A stretch of 38,281 nt of DNA, taken from a virus. The translations under genes and the position numbers were made by a program. Under the pieces are notes generated by a model. That model was given only the letters and a program-made list of their open reading frames with translations, made no database searches and was not told the DNA's origin. This document shows positions 32,021-38,281 of this stretch, piece by piece. Each line of letters begins with the position of its first letter. The stretch's first letter is position 1. Location of the stretch: positions 1 through 38,281 of the IMG/VR virus record IMGVR_UViG_3300044712_000961. One strand, given 5' to 3'.

Positions 32021-32778
32021 TTTTTCACCTCATTTTGAAATAGCTGCCATGTTGGATACTCGCCAACGGCATTTGTGTGCTTAAACCATTTTATGATTAG
32101 AGTGTCCCAATCATTTATTCTAAATGCTAATTTAGAAATAAAATTAGGCAATATATTTCTCGCCACTATACAAGAGAGCATGTGATTTCGAGTGATGTTA
32201 GATAGCTTATGCCGCCATAGAAAAGAGCTGATCAAAAGCTGAATATCTAGGATTGGCAAAATGAGGTTAGCGTACCATGGCTGAAAAGCTCTTAGCCATA
32301 AAGCCCATACATCTGGGCCAGTCAGATCTGGCAGTTTCCATGGTGTTACCATTTGGCCATTAGCTCTTGTGTTCCAGGCAAATATTAATCCTCTTCTCAA
32401 ATGAGCTTTAAATACTCTCTTAGCCATACTTTTATATACGCCAGTTGAGAAATAGCACAAAAGCGGGATTAGCTGATCACGGGAGCATCTATCAGCTTGG
32501 CCGTACCATTTTGTTTTATCTGGATGACGTAATGGTACGCCCTCATTGTTCATAAACATCAAAAGCTGAAGCCGCAAATAAAGTGGGTCAATAAATTCTT
32601 CGTCAAGGATTGGCGATAAATCATCGAAGGTTAAAATGGTGCATACTATGGCGAGGCTATCGCCACCATCAAATGCGTAGTCACCATCGGCAGAATAAAA
32701 ATCAAGTTTGCATCCAGGGATGCCGTCTGCATCGATATATCTTGGGCGATTCAATGAGTGCTCGCTATCATCGCCCAT
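32002..32778 (-). CDS. Hypothetical 258-aa protein
   Basis: Rich in Trp, Leu and Arg, with an N-terminal beta part including YIDADGIPGCKLDFYSADGD and GGDSL and a mostly helical remainder (LLCYFSTGVYKSMAKRVF, LILPILDIQLLISSFLW). It overlaps the peptidase start by 19 bases, suggesting coupled expression. The hydrophobic stretch near 165-185 could be membrane-associated. I recognise no family; a lysis or surface role follows only from its neighbours. Confidence 0.6.
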   Translation of the reverse strand: MGDDSEHSLNRPRYIDADGIPGCKLDFYSADGDYAFDGGDSLAIVCTILTFDDLSPILDEEFIDPLYLRLQLLMFMNNEGVPLRHPDKTKWYGQADRCSRDQLIPLLCYFSTGVYKSMAKRVFKAHLRRGLIFAWNTRANGQMVTPWKLPDLTGPDVWALWLRAFQPWYANLILPILDIQLLISSFLWRHKLSNITRNHMLSCIVARNILPNFISKLAFRINDWDTLIIKWFKHTNAVGEYPTWQLFQNEVKKWHLNR

Positions 32779-32846
32779 ACAAATCCAAACGTTAGTATTA
32801 AAATGACGACAATGGCAGCTAAACCAATAACAAGCGGCTTATTCAT
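32751..32846 (-). CDS. 31-aa single-span membrane peptide
   Basis: This ORF encodes 31 residues consisting of a short basic N terminus (MNKP), one hydrophobic helix (LVIGLAAIVVILILTFGFVW) and a short polar tail. GGGGAT precedes ATG 32846 at about nine bases. It overlaps the next gene's start by 28 bases in another frame. Size and topology are compatible with a pinholin or a small lysis regulator, and wall peptidase genes lie just downstream. Function is unproven. Confidence 0.5.
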   Translation of the reverse strand: MNKPLVIGLAAIVVILILTFGFVWAMIASTH

Positions 32847-32874
32847 TTGTTTTATCCCCAGTGTTTTCAATTAC

Positions 32875-33852
32875 TTAGTAGTTTTCGACCGAATCTTCCA
32901 GGCGTTCACGATTGTAGTGCATGATCGCCTGCTCTAATTCAGTCTTACCCTTAAGCTTTAATATTCCATGGGCGTCATATTTCAAGTCTTTTAATGGATC
33001 GAATTTATATTTCACAAGAATTCGCCATCTGCTCCAATATTGGCGTCTTGTCTTTGGCCCATGAAAATGATGTTCAATTCTTCCAGGTGTGTAACCCACA
33101 TGAGCGCCACATGCATATTTTGCTTTTGTTTGCCATGCCTTTGCCGCATGTTTATATCCGTCTGTAACTTCAGGATTCATGGTATCAATGACCTTACCTA
33201 AACAGGCCCATGCCATATGGTTATCGCCTGCTCCTAATATGGCAAAGTCTAATAGCTTTTCTATGTTTTCATAAAAGTACCTAGTACACGCCCATGCGAA
33301 ACCAGTGTGGCCATACTTATGATTGTATGGATTGTTACCAGATGGAGCTTGAGGAATTCTTTTTGCACATAGGTAACCAAAGCTTTGAAAGTGTTTATGA
33401 ATACCACCATCAAAAGTAAGATCAACGGCATCTGACCATGGCTGTACAATTTTATAGTGCTGTAATTGGTGAAGGGTTTCGGTAGCCCAATTGTGATTAC
33501 GAAATGAAACATCACAATCCACCCACGCCATGTACTTCCAATTTTTGGGTAGTAAATATCTTACACCTAAATTAATTAGGTTTTCTTTTAGCCAAATCTC
33601 AGAGTGAATGTGAAAAGCTTTATAGCTGTATTCGCCGTTTTCTGGTTTACATTCTGGATGTCTATCGCCATAAACGCCCTCAACCACATGCAAAGTTACA
33701 TTTGGCGTATCCAGCATTTCTTTAACCCATCTTTTAAAGAGGCGATAACGCGAATTAAATCTTACAGGATTAGTGATAACGCCGATGACGTGTAATGTTT
33801 CTTCAGATCTTACGCACTTATGCTTAATGTGATTAACGATATGCTCAAACAT
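32875..33852 (-). CDS. GT-A type glycosyltransferase
   Basis: The 325-residue protein has LHVIGVITNPVRFNSRYRLF near 20-39, DCDV at 112-115 as the DxD metal/nucleotide-sugar motif, GHTGFAWA at 181-188, GAGDNHMA at 207-214 and HHFHG at 261-265 with a following YWSRW. This order is typical of phage GT-A enzymes of unnamed families. AAGGGGA precedes ATG 33852. It is the third glycosyltransferase of the genome and lies with paralogue B of the methyltransferases, suggesting one modification system spread over both strands. Confidence 0.82.
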   Translation of the reverse strand: MFEHIVNHIKHKCVRSEETLHVIGVITNPVRFNSRYRLFKRWVKEMLDTPNVTLHVVEGVYGDRHPECKPENGEYSYKAFHIHSEIWLKENLINLGVRYLLPKNWKYMAWVDCDVSFRNHNWATETLHQLQHYKIVQPWSDAVDLTFDGGIHKHFQSFGYLCAKRIPQAPSGNNPYNHKYGHTGFAWACTRYFYENIEKLLDFAILGAGDNHMAWACLGKVIDTMNPEVTDGYKHAAKAWQTKAKYACGAHVGYTPGRIEHHFHGPKTRRQYWSRWRILVKYKFDPLKDLKYDAHGILKLKGKTELEQAIMHYNRERLEDSVENY

Positions 33853-33873
33853 GCAGTCCCCTTATTTTAGTTG

Positions 33874-33887
33874 TACGCTTTAGCGTA
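33874..33887. promoter_or_regulatory. Palindrome upstream of the leftward glycosyltransferase
   Basis: TACGCT-TT-AGCGTA has perfect 6-bp arms and lies 22 bases before the glycosyltransferase start, in the 80-base spacer behind the preceding gene. It may be an operator; no clear promoter boxes were found on either side. Confidence 0.35.
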
Positions 33888-33932
33888 TAGACTAATCACA
33901 TATTCGAGATGCTGCAATATTTGCGCGATGGT

Positions 33933-34604
33933 TTATTTTTGTTTTTCTAAATAAGCTTTGGCGCGTTTATACCAATCGCGGTCAGCGCACTCTTCAATGT
34001 CAATAACCCGACTAAATCTATCAAAAATATCTTTAAGCAACCCTTCCGCCGTGTCTTCTTTTTCAATCGGCTTGATGTCGATGAGTAGGGCTGTGTGCGT
34101 ATCTTTGTTTTTCTGTGCAAACAATGTCCCGCGATGCTGAGTTATGCTCCAGTCTAAATTATCTGGATAGCCACCAGACCCATACACCCTCACCCCACGC
34201 TCTTGGAGTATGCGGTTAGCGATAGCCGCTGCGCAGCCGTTAATGCTCATTTGTGCTGGGTATCCCTGAAAGTTAAAATCCTCAGGCTTAAAAAACCCAT
34301 ATTCCTTATCTGGCATATTTCTCCCGTATTCCTTATTTGGATTAAACTGTCTCTCATTTTGGACATCTTTTTCAAATACTCTGGCTTGGGCAGAGGTTTC
34401 TGGTAAAGTCATTTTCCTAATCGCTTCAGCATTGGCAACGATAGCGTCAATGCGGTCGACTGAAATATAGCCACCCGTGCTTACTGTACTACCAGGTAGT
34501 ACACTTGCTGGATCATTAAAGAACTTCCATGCTGGGCTTTTTAAATTACTAGTACGCAAAAACGTCTCAAGTGGCGTTTCCGGAGTGTGGTCCGAATTAG
34601 TCAC
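33933..34604 (-). CDS. Hypothetical 223-aa protein
   Basis: GTG 34604 overlaps the TGA of the upstream 37-aa ORF (GTGA), with AGGTGA just upstream. The protein is hydrophilic, with a Thr/Pro/Ser N terminus and a middle part with SINGCAAAIANRILQERGVRVYGSGGYPDN, then LFAQKNKDTHTALLIDIKP. The SINGCAAA plus DTHTALLID pattern is vaguely like a papain-type (Cys then His) layout, but I cannot support a family. Codon composition is intermediate between the GC-rich block behind it and the rest. Confidence 0.6.
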   Translation of the reverse strand: MTNSDHTPETPLETFLRTSNLKSPAWKFFNDPASVLPGSTVSTGGYISVDRIDAIVANAEAIRKMTLPETSAQARVFEKDVQNERQFNPNKEYGRNMPDKEYGFFKPEDFNFQGYPAQMSINGCAAAIANRILQERGVRVYGSGGYPDNLDWSITQHRGTLFAQKNKDTHTALLIDIKPIEKEDTAEGLLKDIFDRFSRVIDIEECADRDWYKRAKAYLEKQK

Positions 34605-34714
34605 AACTCACCTATAATGATCCAGCCCAAGCCAATACGCACAACCAGCTCCCACGCATATGTTGCGCAAGTCAGCTGATCTAGCTCTGGATGATACAAA
34701 ACGATGTCACTCAT
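34601..34714 (-). CDS. 37-aa hypothetical peptide
   Basis: A short ORF of 37 residues whose start overlaps the previous stop as ATGAGTGA and whose stop overlaps the next start as GTGA. The C-terminal half is hydrophobic (LVVRIGLGWIIIGEL), so a membrane peptide is plausible. The same ATGAGTGA junction occurs one gene upstream (34981-34988), supporting that this frame is translated. Confidence 0.5.
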   Translation of the reverse strand: MSDIVLYHPELDQLTCATYAWELVVRIGLGWIIIGEL

Positions 34715-34988
34715 GCGAGCCTTCCAATGCTTGGTGAGCCAAATCACGCAAGAAAAGAATATCGTCATGCTCACCTTGATCGGGTCCGTTCGCTATACGC
34801 CCAAGCGCCGCTTTGTAACGGTCGCGCTCCGCTTTCATGGCGTCGAATCCAGCGTCATAGCCTGCGCGATAGTCGTTGTACCGTTGTATGTTGACAAGCT
34901 CGCCAGACTTCATTCGTATGTTGGCGTATTCGTTCGCTAGCTCATCGCGCTTTTTTTCACACTCCCGCGCCTTCGTTTGGTCACTCAT
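34707..34988 (-). CDS. Hypothetical 93-aa coiled-coil protein
   Basis: ATG 34988 overlaps the previous stop as ATGAGTGA; longer in-frame versions reading upstream are unlikely. The protein is a charged helix-rich peptide (KKRDELANEYANIRMKSGEL, KAERDRYKAALGRIANG) with no catalytic motif. Base composition is markedly G/C-richer than the structural genes. Confidence 0.62.
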   Translation of the reverse strand: MSDQTKARECEKKRDELANEYANIRMKSGELVNIQRYNDYRAGYDAGFDAMKAERDRYKAALGRIANGPDQGEHDDILFLRDLAHQALEGSHE

Positions 34989-35511
34989 CGCCCGAGCCTT
35001 TCGTGGGGGGTTTGTGTGTATTATGATCGCATCCGAAGTGCCATATTGAGGACCCGCTCCAACTGCCAATAACTTGTTCGTTCCACTTAAATCCTTTGCG
35101 GCAGAATGTGCAGCGTTCAAATGCCCAGCGATACAGTTTCTGCCATGGATGTATTTGAATTCTCCAATGCCAAAAGTGATAGCGCGGATGCCAGCGCAGT
35201 CGTGTCTTCTTTTTGAGCTGCCAATAAGCGTCCTTTACTGGCTGAAACCTAATGTGGCCTTCATGATCAGGATAAAAGGGGCGATTATCTAAAACTGTCT
35301 CCAGTCTCCGAATCGCTTCGCCCAAAGCGTCGAGTTTAGGGCTTCTCTTTTTTTGTCCGAACCAGTCACACGAATTGTCGCTTCCATCGGAGCATGGATC
35401 TTTGTGCCAAATTGTGATGAAAGTATCTCGATAGCCTTTCGGGAAAAACTCAGACGGCTTATTGCGCCAAGGGTACTTGATTTCGATTGCAACACTCAAT
35501 GGATCGAACAT
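34981..35511 (-). CDS. Hypothetical phage protein with C-terminal CxxC
   Basis: This 176-residue protein is basic and Trp/His-rich: HPRYHFWHWRIQIHPW (about 108-123) followed by CTFCRKGF and a last Trp-His-Cys region (SIWHFGCDH), which could bind one zinc. Proteins with this HxW-rich plus CxxC pattern occur in unrelated phages without a known role. Start overlaps the previous stop by one base (TAATG). Confidence 0.62.
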   Translation of the reverse strand: MFDPLSVAIEIKYPWRNKPSEFFPKGYRDTFITIWHKDPCSDGSDNSCDWFGQKKRSPKLDALGEAIRRLETVLDNRPFYPDHEGHIRFQPVKDAYWQLKKKTRLRWHPRYHFWHWRIQIHPWQKLYRWAFERCTFCRKGFKWNEQVIGSWSGSSIWHFGCDHNTHKPPTKGSGDE

Positions 35512-35765
35512 TACCCACCCACCTCATCCAAGCGGCGTTTAAGCGCGGCGAGGGCTTCACATATGGCAATTTCTGCATCATTAGGATTTTTATAGCCGAT
35601 CTTAGTCCACTCTTCGACTGCTTTAACTAAAGCTACAAGCTCCTTGAGGACTGGGCTGAGACGCTTATTCTCTGCGCGGCGACCATGTTTATACTGATTG
35701 TTGGTCTTTGAAATTTCGCACAACTCAAACTCCAAAAACTTCTCGAGCTGTTGGGGGAGGGTCAT
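35511..35765 (-). CDS. Hypothetical 84-aa helical protein
   Basis: ATG 35765 overlaps the lysozyme TGA (ATGA). The product is helical with an amphipathic segment (LKELVALVKAVEEWTKIG) and EAIICEALA-like C-terminal helix (AEIAICEALAALKRRLDE). No signal or motif. Translation coupled to lysozyme suggests a lysis-module accessory or a chance neighbour acquired with it. Confidence 0.58.
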   Translation of the reverse strand: MTLPQQLEKFLEFELCEISKTNNQYKHGRRAENKRLSPVLKELVALVKAVEEWTKIGYKNPNDAEIAICEALAALKRRLDEVGG

Positions 35766-36199
35766 GAGCAATACAAGTCCGCTTCAGCGGCTCGCCTCTT
35801 CGTCAATCCAGCAAGTACTTTCCCACCTGCGTGGTTGTAATGCCCAAACATATCGTGAACGGCCGCTACTGAATCCGGCACATTATCATTAACCATTTCT
35901 AAGAGCTTAGACTTCTTCAAAAGCCCAATCCCGCAATTATAAGCGAATGATAAAAGCGCACAGAACTGATTATCATTAACATCGACTTTCAAAAGCTTTT
36001 CTAAAGCAGCGCTACGCTTTACTAGATCGTCCTCTAAAAGAGCTAAAGCCTTTTCTTTTGTGATAACTGTACCAGCCTTAACCCATGCGCCCGTTATGCC
36101 AAACCCGATCGTCCAGATGCCAACTGGGTCTTTATAAGCTTTAAGGCGTAATCCCTCGAACTTCTTAATCAATTCAACTGCTGGTTTCAAATTTCTCAT
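35762..36199 (-). CDS. GH24 phage lysozyme (endolysin)
   Basis: The 145-residue protein has the GH24 core: FEGLRLKAYKDPVGIWTIGFG with Glu15 as the acid, Asp24 and Thr30, giving the E-x8-D-x5-T triad, then FCALLSFAYNCGIGLLKKS and the closing GLTKRRAAEADLY. It would cut the glycan backbone of peptidoglycan. There is no signal-arrest helix at the N terminus, so a holin is needed. AGGAG lies ten bases before ATG 36199. The gene follows a membrane/coiled-coil gene without a gap. Confidence 0.93.
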   Translation of the reverse strand: MRNLKPAVELIKKFEGLRLKAYKDPVGIWTIGFGITGAWVKAGTVITKEKALALLEDDLVKRSAALEKLLKVDVNDNQFCALLSFAYNCGIGLLKKSKLLEMVNDNVPDSVAAVHDMFGHYNHAGGKVLAGLTKRRAAEADLYCS

Positions 36200-36625
36200 T
36201 TAAATCTTACTCCTAAAATTAATAGTGCCTTCGTTAAGAGTTTTTAACTCAAGCTCCAGTTCATCAATTTTATTATTCAAAAACAAAATTTCTTTTTGCT
36301 GCTCTTCATGTTCTCTTAAAAATCGACTAAAATCGTTTTGCCCTACAGCAAATACATTAGCTTGAGTGGCATCTAATTGCTTTTTCAATTCTTCATTTTC
36401 ACTTTTCAATGAAGCAACAATTGACAGATCGCTCGTAAAATCTTTTTCTTCTGGCTCAAACCAAGATTCAACTGAATAATAGATGTTTTTTACAGTCCAC
36501 CACAAAATCTGAATTCCAAAATATGCAAGCCAAAAACAAAAGAGCCACCGCAATACTGACATTCCAAGTGGCTCGTTGCATATTTCAACCGGATACGCCG
36601 TCCATGAATTTCTTAACTCATCCAT
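36200..36625 (-). CDS. Membrane coiled-coil protein beside lysozyme
   Basis: The 141-residue protein has one hydrophobic segment near 24-48 (VLRWLFCFWLAYFGIQIL) and then a long coiled coil (SENEELKKQLDA, REHEEQQKEILFLNNKIDELELELK). Membrane anchor plus periplasmic coiled coil is i-spanin-like, and the next gene is the lysozyme; a holin role is also possible. I recognise no named family. Confidence 0.6.
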   Translation of the reverse strand: MDELRNSWTAYPVEICNEPLGMSVLRWLFCFWLAYFGIQILWWTVKNIYYSVESWFEPEEKDFTSDLSIVASLKSENEELKKQLDATQANVFAVGQNDFSRFLREHEEQQKEILFLNNKIDELELELKTLNEGTINFRSKI

Positions 36626-36638
36626 AATCTTTTAAGCT

Positions 36639-37109
36639 CTAATCTGCCAAAGCTTTATCTAAATCACTATCGTCATCAGAATGCGACAAATCTAATGGCT
36701 GAATTGAAGCTAATTGCGCTGCTTCATCTGCAGTGATTGGATTTTTCTTTTGGTTAACCGCCGTCACTAAATATTCAGTATCAGTTGCGCCAGAACCTTT
36801 TCGCTTAATAATGATTGGCGACTCTTCCAATGGATACTGCTCATTTACTTCAAACAATCTTTTATAAAGCTCTGCGCCTTGCTCTAAAACCTTTGGCGTG
36901 TACGTGCCACCATTTTTTACAGCAAATGTAACTCGAAATCTAAATTTAGCTCCCTCAACACCTTTTGACGATTTCTCATAATACTTACCGTTAAATTTAG
37001 CGTAGTAAGTGTAAAATTCGCCGATGATCATGCCTTGAGCGCTATCGCCGTCTTTTAAAATAAGTAAATCTTTTTTCGATTCTTTGCCTGGTAGTTTTTC
37101 CATTTTCAT
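36639..37109 (-). CDS. SSB-like single-stranded DNA-binding protein candidate
   Basis: The 156-residue protein has a beta-rich, aromatic core consistent with an OB fold (GMIIGEFYTYYAKFNGKYYE, GAKFRFRVTFAVKNGG, SPIIIKRKGSGATDTEYLV) and a strongly acidic C-terminal tail (DDDSDLDKALAD), the hallmark of phage and bacterial SSBs. It lies just after the PD-(D/E)XK nuclease, a common recombination pairing. GGGAG precedes the ATG. The fold is inferred from pattern rather than a known family match. Confidence 0.65.
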   Translation of the reverse strand: MKMEKLPGKESKKDLLILKDGDSAQGMIIGEFYTYYAKFNGKYYEKSSKGVEGAKFRFRVTFAVKNGGTYTPKVLEQGAELYKRLFEVNEQYPLEESPIIIKRKGSGATDTEYLVTAVNQKKNPITADEAAQLASIQPLDLSHSDDDSDLDKALAD

Positions 37110-37110
37110 T

Positions 37111-37812
37111 TCACTCTCCCTTAATTCGTTTTAGTGTTTTATGTAAAAGTAAAGCGGCTTTAAAGCCTTTAAAATCTAACTTAAAATCATCAAAGTACTT
37201 GGCTTCAAATTCGCCAGTCGTCTTATCAAATCTGATAACCCATCTACCATCAAATTTGTGCCCTAATTGCTCTTCTAAAGCTTGTTGGTAAGCGGCGGTT
37301 TGAAATCGCATTTCAGGATAAATTCCAGATGACGTTTTAAAATCGCCAACTACGGCTTTTCCATCTATTTCAGCCACCAAATCGCAAGTGCCGGCATAGT
37401 AATAGTTTTTAGAAAAAACCATCTGCTCACTCGCCAAAAGCTTTACGTCATGGGCGTCTAACCATTTGTGAAATGCCTCAGCTCCCATTTCAGCTTGCGG
37501 CGTTTTTAATTTAGGCAAAGGCTGATTCTTTAAATAACATTCGGCGTATTCGTGCACATTGGTGCCGATGTCTGCAGCGGCTTTGCTTAACTTCTTATTC
37601 GCCGACCAACTTTCACGATGGATGACGTGATAATCAGTGCGGCCTGCTTTTAATTGTTCAAGCCAATAGTCGCGTGTGACTTTGATGTACCAATTATTTA
37701 AGGACTCTTTAGCAATGACCTTTAAAATAGTGGTAACTCCGGGTACAGGAACGCCGTCCATACGATACACATGCTCTTCGGCATCAAAAGTTAGCCCTGC
37801 ATAATTATTCAT
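37111..37812 (-). CDS. PD-(D/E)XK exonuclease (RecB/Cas4-like)
   Basis: The 233-residue protein carries GTNVHEYAE at 83-91 (motif I His), a Glu at SEQMV (129), GTCDLVA at 141-147 (Asp), GDFKTS at 156-161 (D-x-K) and QTAAY at 171-175. This is the complete RecB-type nuclease active site. In phages it usually trims DNA ends for recombination with an SSB or annealing protein. It overlaps the gene before it by four bases (ATGA) and is followed two bases later by the SSB-like gene. Confidence 0.88.
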   Translation of the reverse strand: MNNYAGLTFDAEEHVYRMDGVPVPGVTTILKVIAKESLNNWYIKVTRDYWLEQLKAGRTDYHVIHRESWSANKKLSKAAADIGTNVHEYAECYLKNQPLPKLKTPQAEMGAEAFHKWLDAHDVKLLASEQMVFSKNYYYAGTCDLVAEIDGKAVVGDFKTSSGIYPEMRFQTAAYQQALEEQLGHKFDGRWVIRFDKTTGEFEAKYFDDFKLDFKGFKAALLLHKTLKRIKGE

Positions 37813-38000
37813 TCTTTAATAACCCCATCAATCATGTGGCGAATTTTGTCGGATGTCTCTTCAGACATTTGATGCATATCCTTATGCAATGTAATTAGAG
37901 CGTGTGCCACTTCTGGTCTGCGTCTTAATTCTTCGATTAGCTCATTCACTGATGCTTCTGGTAGCTTTTTTCGCCTTACCTTTACTTTTAGCTTTTCCAT
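37809..38000 (-). CDS. Hypothetical 63-aa protein
   Basis: The ORF starts at ATG 38000 with an excellent GGAGG eight bases upstream, even though it begins 59 bases inside the previous gene. The product is helical, basic at the N terminus (KLKVKVRRKKLPEAS) and acidic later (SEETSDKIRHMIDG). The strong site supports true overlapping translation. No family recognised. Confidence 0.62.
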   Translation of the reverse strand: MEKLKVKVRRKKLPEASVNELIEELRRRPEVAHALITLHKDMHQMSEETSDKIRHMIDGVIKE

Positions 38001-38127
38001 ATGCGTATTCCTCCAAACACTTGGTTAAATAACTTTGCATAGTTTGCTTTTCTTTAAACATTTTAGACTTTGCGTAAATAAATAAGTCCATATCAATTTT
38101 TATTTGCACATACTTATCATATTTCAT
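37942..38127 (-). CDS. Ribbon-helix-helix-like DNA-binding protein
   Basis: ATG 38127 is supported by GAGG about eight bases upstream; a longer reading (from 38214) would run antisense through the 36-aa gene. The 61-residue product has a strand-like KYVQIKIDMDLFIYAKSKM followed by two helices (KEKQTMQSYLTKCLEEYAYG), the layout of Arc/MetJ ribbon-helix-helix repressors, and a Lys/Ala tail. First gene of the leftward unit, next to the divergent spacer, so it may regulate both units. Confidence 0.55.
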   Translation of the reverse strand: MKYDKYVQIKIDMDLFIYAKSKMFKEKQTMQSYLTKCLEEYAYGKAKSKGKAKKATRSISE

Positions 38128-38173
38128 AAGCTTGGACCTCGAATCATAAAACCATGTTACTAGGAGAATAAAA
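38128..38173. promoter_or_regulatory. Divergent spacer between leftward and rightward units
   Basis: On the circle only 46 bases separate the leftward start (38127) from the rightward start (20, equivalent to 38174). The spacer carries a Shine-Dalgarno site for each direction, so promoters must lie partly inside the flanking genes. I could not identify convincing -35/-10 pairs. It is a natural target for the adjacent ribbon-helix-helix-like protein. Confidence 0.5.
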
Positions 38174-38281
38174 ATGACATCAAAAACAAAAAAAGCCAAG
38201 AAAACAATGACCAAGACTCAAAAAATGACACCTAAGCAAACGCCAAAAACCACTCCGAAAAAGACAACGACAAAAAGCAAA
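38155..38281. repeat. Terminal direct repeat, copy 2 (circular-assembly overlap)
   Basis: Exact copy of bases 1-127. It contains the Shine-Dalgarno site and nearly all of the 36-aa basic peptide gene, whose stop codon lies only in copy 1 (128-130). This copy should not be counted twice when annotating the circle. Confidence 0.95.

Noticed and set aside
1-38281. CRISPR array, tRNA genes, integrase/attachment site or diversity-generating retroelement
   Set aside because: No regularly spaced direct repeats, cloverleaf-like segment, recombinase motifs or reverse transcriptase were seen on reading both strands; weak tRNAs could be missed without a scan.

Overview
The window is a complete, circularly permuted genome of a tailed bacteriophage. 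The first 127 bases recur exactly as the last 127 (1-127 = 38155-38281), so the unit is a 38,154-bp circle that was opened arbitrarily during assembly. The structural genes follow the order of P22-type short-tailed phages: small terminase, large terminase, portal, scaffold, coat, gp4-like adaptor, gp10-like tail protein and a block of ejection-type proteins. I see no tape measure, sheath, integrase, excisionase, phage RNA polymerase or DNA polymerase, so a lytic podovirus that relies on host polymerases is the simplest reading. The host is probably a Gram-negative bacterium (lipobox lipoproteins, spanin-like pair, GH24 lysozyme). Shine-Dalgarno use is ordinary, DNA is moderately AT-rich, and TTG/GTG starts are common. 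The host genus cannot be read from the sequence.

Layout: (a) 20-3040, rightward: a 36-aa Lys/Thr peptide, a methyltransferase-like protein, a GT2 glycosyltransferase, an HNH/AP2-like DNA-binding protein, a 28-aa membrane peptide and a VRR-NUC nuclease, ending at a hairpin. (b) 3157-5530: a Toprim plus VapE-type primase-helicase. Its 3' end and downstream spacer carry an array of GGTGACC/GGTCACC motifs that I propose as the replication origin. (c) 5532-7466: small genes on both strands, including a lipoprotein, a zinc-finger protein, an HExxH metalloprotease-like protein and an HNH nuclease. (d) 7467-17378: a two-palindrome divergent spacer, then packaging and head genes to a strong terminator. 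Within this block the large terminase is split into ATPase and nuclease genes by an unrelated 107-aa ORF. (e) 17390-30210: a fibre-like heptad-repeat protein, a large GT2-TPR-GT-B glycosyltransferase, the neck/tail genes, a GNAT acetyltransferase, four ejection-type proteins (the largest with an ADP-ribosyltransferase-like domain) and membrane/lipoprotein genes that look like a spanin pair. (f) 38127 down to 30211, leftward: a ribbon-helix-helix-like protein, a PD-(D/E)XK exonuclease, an SSB-like protein, a coiled-coil membrane protein, lysozyme, a GC-richer block of small unknown genes, a third glycosyltransferase, a second wall peptidase and a second methyltransferase-like protein paralogous to the first. 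The two transcription units abut at 30210/30211.

How they work together: the leftward early-type genes (nuclease, SSB-like) and the rightward primase-helicase would replicate and recombine the DNA from the iteron region. The packaging/head/tail block builds the particle, the ejection proteins enter the cell with the DNA, and two wall hydrolases plus spanin-like proteins lyse it. About 15% of the genome (five genes) is given to glycosyl- and methyl-transfer, one gene lying inside the virion operon, which suggests that the particle or the host surface is glycan-modified. The most notable features are the split terminase, the ART-bearing ejection protein, the iteron array and the glycan cassette. 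There is no gene-free stretch above 300 bases; the longest spacers are 5338-5531 (origin candidate) and 2992-3156 (hairpin plus small palindrome).
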